Assembly: GCA_946800325.1 (NCBI GenBank)
Contig: OX326956.1
Location: 23,720,356-23,784,355, forward strand
DNA from: Luzula sylvatica
Lineage: Eukaryota > Streptophyta > Magnoliopsida > Poales > Juncaceae
Length of the DNA: 64,000 nt
Reading direction: 5' to 3'
In this document: positions 1 to 11,710 of the stretch, piece after piece
Layout of the letters: each line of letters begins with the position of its first letter
How positions within the stretch are numbered: the stretch's first letter is position 1
Notes under the pieces: model-generated
Seen by the model: only the letters and a program-made list of their open reading frames with translations
Databases searched by the model: none
Told to the model about the DNA's origin: nothing
Made by a program: the position numbers and the translations under genes

Positions 1-420
1 TTTCACCAAATTTCACAAACACTAAAAAAGTTCGTTTTTCGTTTGAAAACAAGATTTTAACGCTTTGAGTAGTTCAAATAACGTGTTTTTAGATCATTTG
101 TATCGTATCTTTTACTACATAACTTTTCACCAAATTTCACAAACACTTAGAAAGTTTGTTTTTCTAGTCAAAACAAGATTTTAACGCTTTGAGGAGCTCA
201 AATAACTTGTTTTTAGATCATTTGTATCGTATCTTTTACTACGTAACTTTTCACCAAATTTCACAAACACTAAGAAAGTATGTTTTTCGATTCAAAACAA
301 GATTTTAACGCTTTCAGGAGCTCAAATAAATTGTTTTTAGATCATTTGTATCTTATCTTTTACTACGTAACTTTTCACCAAATTTCACAAACACTAAGAA
401 AGTTTGTTTTTCGATTCAAA
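1..420 (+). repeat. Composite-family segment at the left edge
   Basis: The first monomers carry actaaaaaagttcg with cgtttgaaaac, then cacttagaaag with ctagtc, then gtatg with ctttcagg and a tatcttatc variant. The same order and variants recur at about 26879-27290, just after a type-2 block. The window therefore probably starts within one monomer of a type-2 to type-1 junction, so the same composite cassette likely continues to the left. Confidence 0.7.
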
Positions 421-2922
421 ACAAGATTTTAGCGCTTTGAGGAGTTCAAATAACATGTTTTTAGATCATTTGTATCGTATCTTTTACTACATAACTTTTC
501 ACCAAATTTCACAAACACTAAGAAAGTTTGTTTTTCGATTCAAAACAAAATTTTAACGCTTTGAGTAGTTCAAATGACGTGTTTTTAGATCATTTGTATC
601 GTATCTTTTACTACATAACTTTTCACCAAATTTTACAAACACAAAGAAAGTTTGTTTTTCGATTCAAAACAAACTTTTAACGCTTTGAGGAGTTCAAATA
701 ACGTGTTTTTAGATTATTTGTATCGTATCTTTTACTACATAACTTTTCACCAAATTTCTCAAACACTAAGAAAGTTTGTTTTTCGATTCAAAACAAGATT
801 TTAACGCTTTGAGGAGCTCACATATCGTGTTTTTAGATCCTTTGTATCGTATCTTTTACTACATAACTTTTCACCAAATTTCACACACACTAAGAAAGTT
901 TGTTTTTCGTTTGAAAACAAGATTTTAACGCTTTGAGTAGTTCAAATAACGTGTTTTTAGATCATTTGTATCGTATCTTTTACTACATAACTTTTCACCA
1001 AATTTCACAAACACTAAGAAAGTTTTTTTCTAGTCAAAACAAGATTTTAACGCTTTGAGGAGCTCAAATAACTTGTTTTTAGATCATTTGTATCGTATCT
1101 TTTACTACGTAACTTTTCACCAAATTTCACAAACACTAAGAAAGTTTGTTTTTCGATTCAAAACAAGATTTTAGCGCTTTGAGGAGTTCAAATAACATGT
1201 TTTTAGATCATTTGTATCGTATCTTTTAATACATAACTTTTCACCAAATTTCACAAACACTAAGAAAGTTTGTTTTTCGTTTGAAAACAAGATTTTAACG
1301 CTTTGAGTAGTTCAAATAACGTGTTTTTAGATCATTTGTATCGTATCTTTTACTACATAACTTTTCACCAAATTTCACAAACAATAAGAAAGTTTTTTTC
1401 TAGTCAAAACAAGATTTTAACGCTTTGAGGAGCTCAAATAACTTGTTTTTAGATCATTTGTATCATATCTTTTAGTACGTAACTTTTCACCAAATTTCAC
1501 AAACACTAAGAAAGTTTGTTTTTCGATTCAAAACAAGATTTTAGCGCTTTGAGGAGTTCAAATAACATGTTTTTAGATCATTTGTATCGTATCTTTTAAT
1601 ACATAACTTTTCACCAAATTTCACAAACACTAAGAAAGTTTGTTTTTCGATTCAAAACAAGATTTTAGCGCTTTGAGGAGTTCAAATAACGTGTTTTTAG
1701 ATTATTTGTATCGTATCTTTTACTACATAACTTTTCACCAAATTTCTCAAACACTAAGAAAGTTTGTTTTTCGATTCAAAACAAGATTTTAACGCTTTGA
1801 GGAGCTCACATATCGTGTTTTTAGATCATTTGTATCGTATCTTTTACTACATAACTTTTCACCAAATTTCACACACACTAAGAAAGTTTGTTTTTCGTTT
1901 GAAAACAAGATTTTAACGCTTTGAGTAGTTCAAATAACGTGTTTTTAGATCATTTGTATCGTATCTTTTACTACATAACTTTTCACCAAATTTCACAAAC
2001 ACTAAGAAAGTTTTTTTTTCTAGTCAAAACAAGATTTTAACGCTTTGAGGAGCTCAAATAACTTGTTTTTAGATCATTTGTATCGTATCTTTTACTACGT
2101 AACTTTTCACCAAATTTCACAAACACTAAGAAAGTTTGTTTTTCGATTCAAAACAAGAATTTAGCGCTTTGAGGAGTTCAAATAACATGTTTTTAGATCA
2201 TTTGTATCGTATCTTTTAATACATAACTTTTCACCAAATTTCACAAACACTAAGAAAGTTTGTTTTCCGATTCAAAACAAGATTTTAATGCTTTTAGTAG
2301 TTCAAATAACGTGTTTATAGATCATTTGTATCGTATCATTTACTACATAACTTTTCACCAAATTTCACAAACACTAAGAAAGTATGTTTTTCGATTCAAA
2401 ACAAGATTTTATCGCTTTCAGGAGCTCAAATAACTTGTTTTTAGATCATTTGTATCATATCTTTTACTACGTAACTTTTCACCAAATTTCACAAACACTA
2501 AGAAAGTTTGTTTTTCGATTCAAAACAAGATTTTAGCGCTTTGAGAAGTTCAAATAACATGTTTTTAGATCATTTGTATTGTATCTTTTACTACATAACT
2601 TTTCACCAAATTTCACAAACACTAAGAAACTTTGTTTTTCGATTCAAAACAAAATTTTAACGCTTTGAGTAGTTCAAATGACGTGTTTTTAGATCATTTG
2701 TATCGTATCTTTTACTACATAACTTTTCACCAAATTTTACAAACACAAAGAAAGTTTGTTTTTCGATTCAAAACAAACTTTTAACGCTTTGAGGAGTTCA
2801 AATAACGTGTTTTTAGATTATTTGTATCGTATCTTTTACTACATAACTTTTCACCAAATTTCTCAAACACTAAGAAAGTTTGTTTTTCGATTCAAAACAA
2901 GATTTTAACGCTTTGAGGAGCT
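250..2922 (+). repeat. 4.4-kb HOR, partial left copy (tail of S2 or S4, then S3, S4)
   Basis: Aligning at an offset of 4332 bp matches this stretch to about 4582-7254. Diagnostic cacatat variants at 819 and 1807 correspond to 5151 and 6139. The 819-1807 section is 988 bp (8 monomers, S3) and 1807-2923 is 1116 bp (S4, with tttccgattc, a gtatg monomer, gagaag, aactttg, aatgac and caaactttt in that order). Before about 250 the match breaks and composite-family monomers take over. Confidence 0.8.
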
Positions 2923-5900
2923 CACATATCTTGTTTTTAGATCATTTGTATCGTATCTTTTACTACATAACTTTTCACCAAATTTCACACACACTAAGAA
3001 AGTTTGTTTTTCGTTTGAAAACAAGATTTCAACGCTTTGAGTAGTTCAAATAACGAGTTTTTAGATCATTTGTATCGTATCTTTTACTACATAACTTTTA
3101 ACCAAATTTCACAAACACTAAGAAAGTTTTTTTCTAATCAAAACAAGATTTTAACGCTTTGAGGAGCTCAAATAACTTGTTTTTAGATCATTTGTATCGT
3201 ATCTTTTACTACGTAACTTTTCACCAAATTTCACAAACACTAAGAAAGTTTGTTTTTCGATTCAAAACAAGATTTTAACGCTTTCAGGAGCTCAAATAAC
3301 TTGTTTTTAGATCATTTGTATCGTATCTTTTAATACGTAACTTTTCACCGAATTTCACAAACACTAAGAAAGTTTGTTTTTCGATTCAAAATAAGATTTT
3401 AGCGCTTTGAGGAGTTCAAATAACATGTTTTTAGATCATTTGTATCGTATCTTTTACTACATAACTTTTCACCAAATTTCACAAACACTAAGAAAGTTTG
3501 TTTTTCGATTCAAAACAAGATTTTAATGCTTTTAGTAGTTCAAATAACGTGTTTATAGATCATTTGTATCGTATCATTTACTACATAACTTTTCACCAAA
3601 TTTCACAAACACTAAGAAAGTTTGTTTTTCGATTCAAAACAAGATTTTAACGCTTTGAGGAGCTGAAATAACTTGTTTTTAGATCATTTGTATCATATCT
3701 TTTACTACGTAACTTTTCACCAAATTTCACAAACACTAAGAAAGTTTGTTTTTCGATTCAAAACAAGATTTTAGCGCTTTGAGGAGTTCAAATAACATGT
3801 TTTTAGATCATTTGTATCGTATCTTTTACTACATAACTTTTCACCAAATTTCACAAACACTAAGAAAGTATGTTTTTCGATTCAAAACAAGATTTTAGCG
3901 CTTTGAGGAGTTCAAATAACGTGTTTTTAGATTATTTGTATCGTATCTTTTACTACATAACTTTTCACCAAATTTCTCAAACACTAAGAAAGTTTGTTTT
4001 TCGATTCAAAACAAGATTTTAACGCTTTGAGGAGCTCACATATCGTGTTTTTAGATCATTTGTATCGTATCTTTTACTACATAACTTTTCACCAAATTTC
4101 ACACACACTAAGAAAGTTTGTTTTTCGTTTGAAAACAAGATTTTAACGCTTTGAGTAGTTCAAATAACGTGTTTTTAGATCATTTGTATCGTATCTTTTA
4201 CTACATAACTTTTCACCAAATTTCACAAACACTAAGAAAGTTTTTTTCTAGTCAAAACAAGATTTTAACGCTTTGAGGAGCTCAAATAACTTGTTTTTAG
4301 ATCATTTGTATCGTATCTTTTACTACGTAACTTTTCACCAAATTTCACAAACACTAAGAAAGTTTGTTTTTCGATTCAAAACAAGAATTTAGCGCTTTGA
4401 GGAGTTCAAATAACATGTTTTTAGATCATTTGTATCGTATCTTTTAATACATAACTTTTCACCAAATTTCACAAACACTAAGAAAGTTTGTTTTCCGATT
4501 CAAAACAAGATTTTAATGCTTTTAGTAGTTCAAATAACGTGTTTATAGATCATTTGTATCGTATCATTTACTACATAACTTTTCACCAAATTTCACAAAC
4601 ACTAAGAAAGTATGTTTTTCGATTCAAAACAAGATTTTAACGCTTTCAGGAGCTCAAATAACTTGTTTTTAGATCATTTGTATCATATCTTTTACTACGT
4701 AACTTTTCACCAAATTTCACAAACACTAAGAAAGTTTGTTTTTCGATTCAAAACAAGATTTTAGCGCTTTGAGAAGTTCAAATAACATGTTTTTAGATCA
4801 TTTGTATTGTATCTTTTACTACATAACTTTTCACCAAATTTCACAAACACTAAGAAACTTTGTTTTTCGATTCAAAACAAAATTTTAACGCTTTGAGTAG
4901 TTCAAATGACGTGTTTTTAGATCATTTGTATCGTATCTTTTACTACATAACTTTTCACCAAATTTTACAAACACAAAGAAAGTTTGTTTTTCGATTCAAA
5001 ACAAACTTTTAACGCTTTGAGGAGTTCAAATAACGTGTTTTTAGATTATTTGTATCGTATCTTTTACTACATAACTTTTCACCAAATTTCTCAAACACTA
5101 AGAAAGTTTGTTTTTCGATTCAAAACAAGATTTTAACGCTTTGAGGAGCTCACATATCGTGTTTTTAGATCATTTGTATCGTATCTTTTACTACATAACT
5201 TTTCACCAAATTTCACACACACTAAGAAAGTTTGTTTTTCGTTTGAAAACAAGATTTTAACGCTTTGAGTAGTTCAAATAACGTGTTTTTAGATCATTTG
5301 TATCGTATCTTTTACTACATAACTTTTAACCAAATTTCACAAACACTAAGAAAGTTTTTTTCTAGTCAAAACAAGATTTTAACGCTTTGAGGAGCTCAAA
5401 TAACTTGTTTTTAGATCATTTGTATCGTATCTTTTACTACGTAACTTTTCACCAAATTTCACAAACACTAAGAAAGTTTGTTTTTCGATTCAAAACAAGA
5501 TTTTAGCGCTTTGAGGAGTTCAAATAACATGTTTTTAGATCATTTGTATCGTATCTTTTAATACATAACTTTTCACCAAATTTCACAAACACTAAGAAAG
5601 TTTGTTTTTCGTTTGAAAACAAGATTTTAACGCTTTGAGTAGTTCAAATAACGTGTTTTTAGATCATTTGTATCGTATCTTTTACTACATAACTTTTCAC
5701 CAAATTTCACAAACAATAAGAAAGTTTTTTTCTAGTCAAAACAAGATTTTAACGCTTTGAGGAGCTCAAATAACTTGTTTTTAGATCATTTGTATCATAT
5801 CTTTTACTACGTAACTTTTCACCAAATTTCACAAACACTAAGAAAGTTTGTTTTTCGATTCAAAACAAGATTTTAGCGCTTTGAGGAGTTCAAATAACAT

Positions 5901-7254
5901 GTTTTTAGATCATTTGTATCGTATCTTTTAATACATAACTTTTCACCAAATTTCACAAACACTAAGAAAGTTTGTTTTTCGATTCAAAACAAGATTTTAG
6001 CGCTTTGAGGAGTTCAAATAACGTGATTTTAGATTATTTGTATCGTATCTTTTACTACATAACTTTTCACCAAATTTCTCAAACACTAAGAAAGTTTGTT
6101 TTTCGATTCAAAACAAGATTTTAACGCTTTGAGGAGCTCACATATCGTGTTTTTAGATCATTTGTATCGTATCTTTTACTACATAACTTTTCACCAAATT
6201 TCACACACACTAAGAAAGTTTGTTTTTCGTTTGAAAACAAGATTTTAACGCTTTGAGTAGTTCAAATAACGTGTTTTTAGATCATTTGTATTGTTTCTTT
6301 TACTACATAACTTTTCACCAAATTTCACAAACACTAAGAAAGTTTTTTTTTCTAGTCAAAACAAGATTTTAACGCTTTGAGGAGCTCAAATAACTTGTTT
6401 TTAGATCATTTGTATCGTATCTTTTACTACGTAACTTTTCACCAAATTTCACAAACACTAAGAAAGTTTGTTTTTCGATTCAAAACAAGAATTTAGCGCT
6501 TTGAGGAGTTCAAATAACATGTTTTTAGATCATTTGTATCGTATCTTTTAATACATAACTTTTCACCAAATTTCACAAACACTAAGAAAGTTTGTTTTCC
6601 GATTCAAAACAAGATTTTAATGCTTTTAGTAGTTCAAATAACGTGTTTATAGATCATTTGTATCGTATCATTTACTACATAACTTTTCACCAAATTTCAC
6701 AAACACTAAGAAAGTATGTTTTTCGATTCAAAACAAGATTTTATCGCTTTCAGGAGCTCAAATAACTTGTTTTTAGATCATTTGTATCATATCTTTTACT
6801 ACGTAACTTTTCACCAAATTTCACAAACACTAAGAAAGTTTGTTTTTCGATTCAAAACAAGATTTTAGCGCTTTGAGAAGTTCAAATAACATGTTTTTAG
6901 ATCATTTGTATTGTATCTTTTACTACATAACTTTTCACCAAATTTCACAAACACTAAGAAACTTTGTTTTTCGATTCAAAACAAAATTTTAACGCTTTGA
7001 GTAGTTCAAATGACGTGTTTTTAGATCATTTGTATCGTATCTTTTACTACATAACTTTTCACCAAATTTTACAAACACAAAGAAAGTTTGTTTTTCGATT
7101 CAAAACAAACTTTTAACGCTTTGAGGAGTTCAAATAACGTGTTTTTAGATTATTTGTATCGTATCTTTTACTACATAACTTTTCACCAAATTTCTCAAAC
7201 ACTAAGAAAGTTTGTTTTTCGATTCAAAACAAGATTTTAACGCTTTGAGGAGCT
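2923..7254 (+). repeat. 4.4-kb HOR, copy 1 (4332 bp, about 35 monomers)
   Basis: Anchored on the rare cacatatcttg variant at 2923 and 7255. It contains four sections delimited by cacatat at 2923, 4037, 5151 and 6139: S1 1114 bp, S2 1114 bp, S3 988 bp, S4 1116 bp. S1 is marked by gatttcaacg, ctaatc, a cgaatttcac monomer and gagctgaaat. S2 and S4 are sister sections sharing gaatttagcgc, tttccgattc, gtatg, gagaag and aactttg. S3 is one monomer shorter than in copy 2. Each section contains one shortened ctagtc or ctaatc monomer, which explains lengths slightly under 9 x 124. Confidence 0.85.
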
Positions 7255-9792
7255 CACATATCTTGTTTTTAGATCATTTGTATCGTATCTTTTACTACAT
7301 AACTTTTCACCAAATTTCACACACACTAAGAAAGTTTGTTTTTCGTTTGAAAACAAGATTTCAACGCTTTGAGTAGTTCAAATAACGTGTTTTTAGATCA
7401 TTTGTATCGTATCTTTTACTACATAACTTTTAACCAAATTTCACAAACACTAAGAAAGTTTTTTTCTAATCAAAACAAGATTTTAACGCTTTGAGGAGCT
7501 CAAATAACTTGTTTTTAGATCATTTGTATCGTATCTTTTACTACGTAACTTTTCACCAAATTTCACAAACACTAAGAAAGTTTGTTTTTCGATTCAAAAC
7601 AAGATTTTAACGCTTTCAGGAGCTCAAATAACTTGTTTTTAGATCATTTGTATCGTATCTTTTAATACGTAACTTTTCACCGAATTTCACAAACACTAAG
7701 AAAGTTTGTTTTTCGATTCAAAACAAGATTTTAGCGCTTTGAGGAGTTCAAATAACATGTTTTTAGATCATTTGTATCGTATCTTTTACTACATAACTTT
7801 TCACCAAATTTCACAAACACTAAGAAAGTTTGTTTTTCGATTCAAAACAAGATTTTAATGCTTTTAGTAGTTCAAATAACGTGTTTATAGATCATTTGTA
7901 TCGTATCATTTACTACATAACTTTTCACCAAATTCCACAAACACTAAGAAAGTTTGTTTTTCGATTCAAAACAAGATTTTAACGCTTTGAGGAGCTGAAA
8001 TAACTTGTTTTTAGATCATTTGTATCATATCTTTTACTACGTAACTTTTCACCAAATTTCACAAACACTAAGAAAGTTTGTTTTTCGATTCAAAACAAGA
8101 TTTTAGCGCTTTGAGGAGTTCAAATAACATGTTTTTAGATCATTTGTATCGTATCTTTTACTACATAACTTTTCACCAAATTTCACAAACACTAAGAAAG
8201 TTTGTTTTTCGATTCAAAACAAGATTTTAGCGCTTTGAGGAGTTCAAATAACGTGTTTTTAGATTATTTGTATCGTATCTTTTACTACATAACTTTTCAC
8301 CAAATTTCTCAAACACTAAGAAAGTTTGTTTTTCGATTCAAAACAAGATTTTAACGCTTTGAGGAGCTCACATATCGTGTTTTTAGATCATTTGTATCGT
8401 ATCTTTTACTACATAACTTTTCACCAAATTTCACACACACTAAGAAAGTTTGTTTTTCGTTTGAAAACAAGATTTTAACGCTTTGAGTAGTTCAAATAAC
8501 GTGTTTTTAGATCATTTGTATCGTATCTTTTACTACATAACTTTTCACCAAATTTCACAAACACTAAGAAAGTTTTTTTCTAGTCAAAACAAGATTTTAA
8601 CGCTTTGAGGAGCTCAAATAACTTGTTTTTAGATCATTTGTATCGTATCTTTTACTACGTAACTTTTCACCAAATTTCACAAACACTAAGAAAGTTTGTT
8701 TTTCGATTCAAAACAAGAATTTAGCGCTTTGAGGAGTTCAAATAACATGTTTTTAGATCATTTGTATCGTATCTTTTAATACATAACTTTTCACCAAATT
8801 TCACAAACACTAAGAAAGTTTGTTTTCCGATTCAAAACAAGATTTTAATGCTTTTAGTAGTTCAAATAACGTGTTTATAGATCATTTGTATCGTATCATT
8901 TACTACATAACTTTTCACCAAATTTCACAAACACTAAGAAAGTATGTTTTTCGATTCAAAACAAGATTTTAACGCTTTCAGGAGCTCAAATAACTTGTTT
9001 TTAGATCATTTGTATCATATCTTTTACTACGTAACTTTTCACCAAATTTCACAAACACTAAGAAAGTTTGTTTTTCGATTCAAAACAAGATTTTAGCGCT
9101 TTGAGAAGTTCAAATAACATGTTTTTAGATCATTTGTATTGTATCTTTTACTACATAACTTTTCACCAAATTTCACAAACACTAAGAAACTTTGTTTTTC
9201 GATTCAAAACAAAATTTTAACGCTTTGAGTAGTTCAAATGACGTGTTTTTAGATCATTTGTATCGTATCTTTTACTACATAACTTTTCACCAAATTTTAC
9301 AAACACAAAGAAAGTTTGTTTTTCGATTCAAAACAAACTTTTAACGCTTTGAGGAGTTCAAATAACGTGTTTTTAGATTATTTGTATCGTATCTTTTACT
9401 ACATAACTTTTCACCAAATTTCTCAAACACTAAGAAAGTTTGTTTTTCGATTCAAAACAAGATTTTAACTTTTTGAGGAGCTCACATATCGTGTTTTTAG
9501 ATCATTTGTATCGTATCTTTTACTACATAACTTTTCACCAAATTTCACACACACTAAGAAAGTTTGTTTTTCGTTTGAAAACAAGATTTTAACGCTTTGA
9601 GTAGTTCAAATAACGTGTTTTTAGATCATTTGTATCGTATCTTTTACTACATAACTTTTAACCAAATTTCACAAACACTAAGAAAGTTTTTTTCTAGTCA
9701 AAACAAGATTTTAACGCTTTGAGGAGCTCAAATAACTTGTTTTTAGATCATTTGTATCGTATCTTTTACTACGTAACTTTTCACCAAATTTC

Positions 9793-9813
9793 ACAAACAC
9801 TAAGAAAGTTTGT
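9793..9813. other. Short dyad acaaac / gtttgt inside the monomer
   Basis: Seen in the reference monomer at positions 15-20 and 30-35: six perfectly complementary bases around a 9-base spacer. Both arms lie in the most conserved half of the monomer and so recur in most copies. The gtttttttctagtc class breaks the right arm. Such dyads could form a small hairpin or bind a dimeric protein. Function is inference only. Confidence 0.5.
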
Positions 9814-9830
9814 TTTTCGATTCAAAACAA
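9810..9830. other. Second dyad ttgtttt / aaaacaa centred on tcgattc
   Basis: Seen at monomer positions 32-38 and 46-52: seven perfectly complementary bases around a 7-base spacer (tcgattc). The same aaaacaag arm (46-53) is also complementary over 8 bases to cttgtttt at 82-89 in monomers of the acttg class, so alternative foldings are possible. The right arm overlaps an A-tract, and T- and A-tracts centred near positions 37, 47 and 57 are spaced about one helical turn apart, which would favour curvature. Any role in nucleosome or kinetochore placement is inferred. Confidence 0.5.
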
Positions 9831-11710
9831 GATTTTAACGCTTTGAGGAGCTCAAATAACTTGTTTTTAGATCATTTGTATCGTATCTTTTACTACGTAA
9901 CTTTTCACCGAATTTCACAAACACTAAGAAAGTTTGTTTTTCGATTCAAAACAAGATTTTAGCGCTTTGAGGAGTTCAAATAACATGTTTTTAGATCATT
10001 TGTATCGTATCTTTTAATACATAACTTTTCACCAAATTTCACAAACACTAAGAAAGTTTGTTTTTCGTTTGAAAACAAGATTTTAACGCTTTGAGTAGTT
10101 CAAATAACGTGTTTTTAGATCATTTGTATCGTATCTTTTACTACATAACTTTTCACCAAATTTCACAAACAATAAGAAAGTTTTTTTCTAGTCAAAACAA
10201 GATTTTAACGCTTTGAGGAGCTCAAATAACTTGTTTTTAGATCATTTGTATCATATCTTTTACTACGTAACTTTTCACCAAATTTCACAAACACTAAGAA
10301 AGTTTGTTTTTCGATTCAAAACAAGATTTTAGCGCTTTGAGGAGTTCAAATAACATGTTTTTAGATCATTTGTATCGTATCTTTTAATACATAACTTTTC
10401 ACCAAATTTCACAAACACTAAGAAAGTTTGTTTTTCGATTCAAAACAAGATTTTAGCGCTTTGAGGAGTTCAAATAACGTGATTTTAGATTATTTGTATC
10501 GTATCTTTTACTACATAACTTTTCACCAAATTTCTCAAACACTAAGAAAGTTTGTTTTTCGATTCAAAACAAGATTTTAACGCTTTGAGGAGCTCACATA
10601 TCGTGTTTTTAGATCATTTGTATCGTATCTTTTACTACATAACTTTTCACCAAATTTCACACACACTAAGAAAGTTTGTTTTTCGTTTGAAAACAAGATT
10701 TTAACGCTTTGAGTAGTTCAAATAACGTGTTTTTAGATCATTTGTATTGTATCTTTTACTACATAACTTTTCACCAAATTTCACAAACACTAAGAAAGTT
10801 TTTTTTTCTAGTCAAAACAAGATTTTAACGCTTTGAGGAGCTCAAATAACTTGTTTTTAGATCATTTGTATCGTATCTTTTACTACGTAACTTTTCACCA
10901 AATTTCACAAACACTAAGAAAGTTTGTTTTTCGATTCAAAACAAGAATTTAGCGCTTTGAGGAGTTCAAATAACATGTTTTTAGATCATTTGTATCGTAT
11001 CTTTTAATACATAACTTTTCACCAAATTTCACAAACACTAAGAAAGTTTGTTTTCCGATTCAAAACAAGATTTTAATGCTTTTAGTAGTTCAAATAACGT
11101 GTTTATAGATCATTTGTATCGTATCATTTACTACATAACTTTTCACCAAATTTCACAAACACTAAGAAAGTATGTTTTTCGATTCAAAACAAGATTTTAT
11201 CGCTTTCAGGAGCTCAAATAACTTGTTTTTAGATCATTTGTATCATATCTTTTACTACGTAACTTTTCACCAAATTTCACAAACACTAAGAAAGTTTGTT
11301 TTTCGATTCAAAACAAGATTTTAGCGCTTTGAGAAGTTCAAATAACATGTTTTTAGATCATTTGTATTGTATCTTTTACTACATAACTTTTCACCAAATT
11401 TCACAAACACTAAGAAACTTTGTTTTTCGATTCAAAACAAAATTTTAACGCTTTGAGTAGTTCAAATGACGTGTTTTTAGATCATTTGTATCGTATCTTT
11501 TACTACATAACTTTTCACCAAATTTTACAAACACAAAGAAAGTTTGTTTTTCGATTCAAAACAAACTTTTAACGCTTTGAGGAGTTCAAATAACGTGTTT
11601 TTAGATTATTTGTATCGTATCTTTTACTACATAACTTTTCACCAAATTTCTCAAACACTAAGAAAGTTTGTTTTTCGATTCAAAACAAGATTTTAACGCT
11701 TTGAGGAGCT

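Larger units (their letters stand above)
9779..9902 (+). repeat. Reference monomer (exact 124-bp consensus form)
   Basis: This copy agrees with the consensus I derived by eye and is used for numbering. Positions 1-50 are nearly invariant across the array (aaatttcacaaacactaag followed by a T-run and cgattcaaaac). Positions about 55-90 hold most diagnostic variants: taacgc, tagcgc, tagtgc, taatgc or taacac, then gaggagctc, gaggagttc, gagtagttc, caggagctc, gatttcttc or gagctgaaat, then acttg, acgtg or acatg. Positions 100-120 hold a second cluster: tatcgtatc or tatcatatc, tactacgt, tactacat, taccgcat, tacgacat, tactgcat or taatacat. The copy carries gatc, a SacI site (gagctc) and a SnaBI site (tacgta). 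It is the extra monomer that makes the HOR copy at 7255 longer than the copy at 2923. Confidence 0.93.
7255..11710 (+). repeat. 4.4-kb HOR, copy 2 (4456 bp, about 36 monomers)
   Basis: Anchored on cacatatcttg at 7255 and 11711. Sections start at 7255 (S1), 8369 (S2), 9483 (S3) and 10595 (S4). S1 and S2 are close to base-for-base identical with 11711-13938 at an offset of exactly 4456 bp and share private variants: aattccac in S1 (about 7931 and 12387) and an aactttttgagg monomer at the end of S2 (about 9468 and 13924). S3 here is 1112 bp, one monomer longer than in copy 1; the extra unit is the reference monomer near 9779. Confidence 0.87.

Noticed and set aside
9815..9833. CENP-B box-like match in ttttcgattcaaaacaag
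   Set aside because: The TTCG and the following A of the box pattern fit, but the essential CGGG half is absent (acaa or caag at that place). With an AT-rich repeat this half match is not evidence of CENP-B binding.
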